Shown: piece by piece, positions 63,362 through 64,000 of the stretch
Numbering within the stretch: the first letter of the stretch is position 1
Layout: the number at the start of each line of letters is the position of its first letter
Source: Pyropia yezoensis
Taxonomy: Eukaryota; Rhodophyta; Bangiophyceae; Bangiales; Bangiaceae
DNA: 64,000 bases
Direction: 5' to 3'
NCBI GenBank assembly: GCA_009829735.1
Contig: CM020619.1
Coordinates: 3,044,590 to 3,108,589, forward strand
Program-made: the position numbers and the translations under genes
Notes under the pieces: model-generated
Told to the model about the DNA's origin: nothing
What the model saw: only the letters and a program-made list of their open reading frames with translations
Databases searched by the model: none

Positions 63362-64000
63362 CACCCCATCGCCACGAAAGCATGCCAAAGGCTTGCTCGA
63401 TAGGAATGCGGCTTGACGACTGATAAAAGTTGTAACCATCCTTCCAGCGGTCACCTCGCCCACCGCCTGGCCAAGGTACGGCCAATACCTCGCTGGCAGC
63501 ATATGCCTCGTCAGCCACAATGCAATGGCCGTCGGCAATCAAAGCCGCCGTCAGCTCGTGGACAGGGTCCAATAACGTCCGACCAAGTCGCGTGCAGGCA
63601 AACGCTGTCGAGTCATGGGTAGCACCAGGGCTCATGCAGCTCATCCACCGACACTTGTAATCGGCGTCGCAGATCGCCTGGGCGTTGAACGAGTAGAAGC
63701 CCTTCCTTGAGTAGTAATCCGCGACGCATTGGACGTCAGACGGCAGAGGCTGCTCCTGGCGTATCGCGACGCCGTCCAAAGCCCCAATCACGTTCCCAAA
63801 CGGGGACCCCCGACGGCGCTGGAAGCCACCCGCGTAATCCAGCCGTCGGTCTCGGCTGCTCAACTTGAAGTCAAAATCCAGCGCTGGGGTGGCACTGATG
63901 GCATCGATCACCTCCCAGAGCGCCCGGTAGAGCGTGGCGGGGTGGACGCCAAAAACCGCGCAGATGTCCACATAGCTGCCGCCGCCCAAGTACCTGAGCG
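63072..64000 (-). CDS. PIF/Harbinger transposase (DDE_Tnp_4), 5' end off the window
   Basis: About 309 codons, open from the right edge to the stop at 63072-63074. The frame starts within LRYLGGGSYVDICAVFGV, a family N-terminal region, so only the first part is missing. Catalytic residues: Asp in GALDGVAIRQEQ, Asp in IVADEAYAAS, Glu in RIPIEQAFGMLSWRWG. The C-terminal part has the family pattern FWRPLCVPFPKR, LLRACFRLHNFC and RVRITRGVEDMELLRPG. It is the HARBI1-like nuclease that cuts and pastes PIF/Harbinger elements. Oddly, the last ~96 codons lie inside the 5' LTR of chromovirus 2. Spacing from AFG to LHNFC equals that of other family members, so the joint is in register. No stop or frameshift is visible in this part. 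Its partner is the SAP/Myb-like gene at 51966-53400. Confidence 0.85.
   Translation of the reverse strand, partial: LRYLGGGSYVDICAVFGVHPATLYRALWEVIDAISATPALDFDFKLSSRDRRLDYAGGFQRRRGSPFGNVIGALDGVAIRQEQPLPSDVQCVADYYSRKGFYSFNAQAICDADYKCRWMSCMSPGATHDSTAFACTRLGRTLLDPVHELTAALIADGHCIVADEAYAASEVLAVPWPGGGRGDRWKDGYNFYQSSSRIPIEQAFGMLSWRWGVFWRPLCVPFPKRPSLLRACFRLHNFCRGDASARNCAPGPWGNDQVGGQASFAPTDMVGPDQRGRRRDRERSDLRVRITRGVEDMELLRPGVGPMF

Noticed and set aside
1-64000. CRISPR arrays, bacterial ribosome-binding sites, Polinton-type capsid genes, tRNA or rRNA genes
   Set aside because: Looked for and not found; all recognised genes are eukaryotic in type.

Overview
The window is eukaryotic nuclear DNA of extreme GC content. 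Its runs of G or C reach 26 bases, coding is heavily biased to GC-ending codons, most host genes look intronless, and several start codons sit behind C/T-rich leaders. Nucleolar, spliceosomal and kinase genes of clearly eukaryotic type share it with Ty3/Gypsy, PIF/Harbinger, Tc1/mariner and tyrosine-recombinase elements. My best guess is an alga, perhaps a bangiophyte red alga of the Porphyra/Pyropia kind. That is inference from composition and gene style, not proven here.

Left half (1-32.5 kb): host genes. In order: the 3' end of an alanine-rich coiled-coil gene (1-459); a PP2C-fold protein that has lost a key metal-binding Asp (1857-3743, minus); a very long Ala/Val-rich hydrophobic protein (5581-9818); the rRNA-processing factor EBP2 (10680-11896); a secreted protein of eight short repeats in two modules (13540-14934); an NT-C2 plus coiled-coil protein (15709-17325, minus); a macro-like/TIR/TKL-kinase fusion (19504-22191, minus); a GT90 (CAP10/Rumi-type) glycosyltransferase (28615-30533); and a SNIP1/DAWDLE-like FHA protein (31137-32488, minus). 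Four of these genes change frame exactly at G or C homopolymers, which looks like sequencing or assembly indels rather than gene death. 22.2-28.6 kb holds no gene I can support.

Right half (32.6-64 kb): almost entirely mobile DNA, lower in GC. From the left: a 942-bp Tc1/mariner-type foldback element; a decayed Tc1 copy inserted into a tyrosine-recombinase gene; a solo LTR with a 5-bp target duplication in the same gene; two unrecognised genes (38695-40488 plus, 41558-42637 minus) that may belong with the recombinase; a young chromovirus (43122-51757); a PIF/Harbinger element whose SAP/Myb-like gene (51966-53400) and transposase (63072-64000, running off the edge) converge; and between those two genes a second young chromovirus (53454-63361).

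Three things stand out. First, the macro-like/TIR/kinase fusion puts a possible NAD-signal producer, a possible ADP-ribose-type sensor and a kinase output in one polypeptide. Second, the 785-bp LTRs of the second chromovirus contain the last ~96 codons of a Harbinger transposase, in register with the full gene next door. Third, that chromovirus carries a long antisense gene between pol and its 3' LTR, with a possible counterpart in the first.
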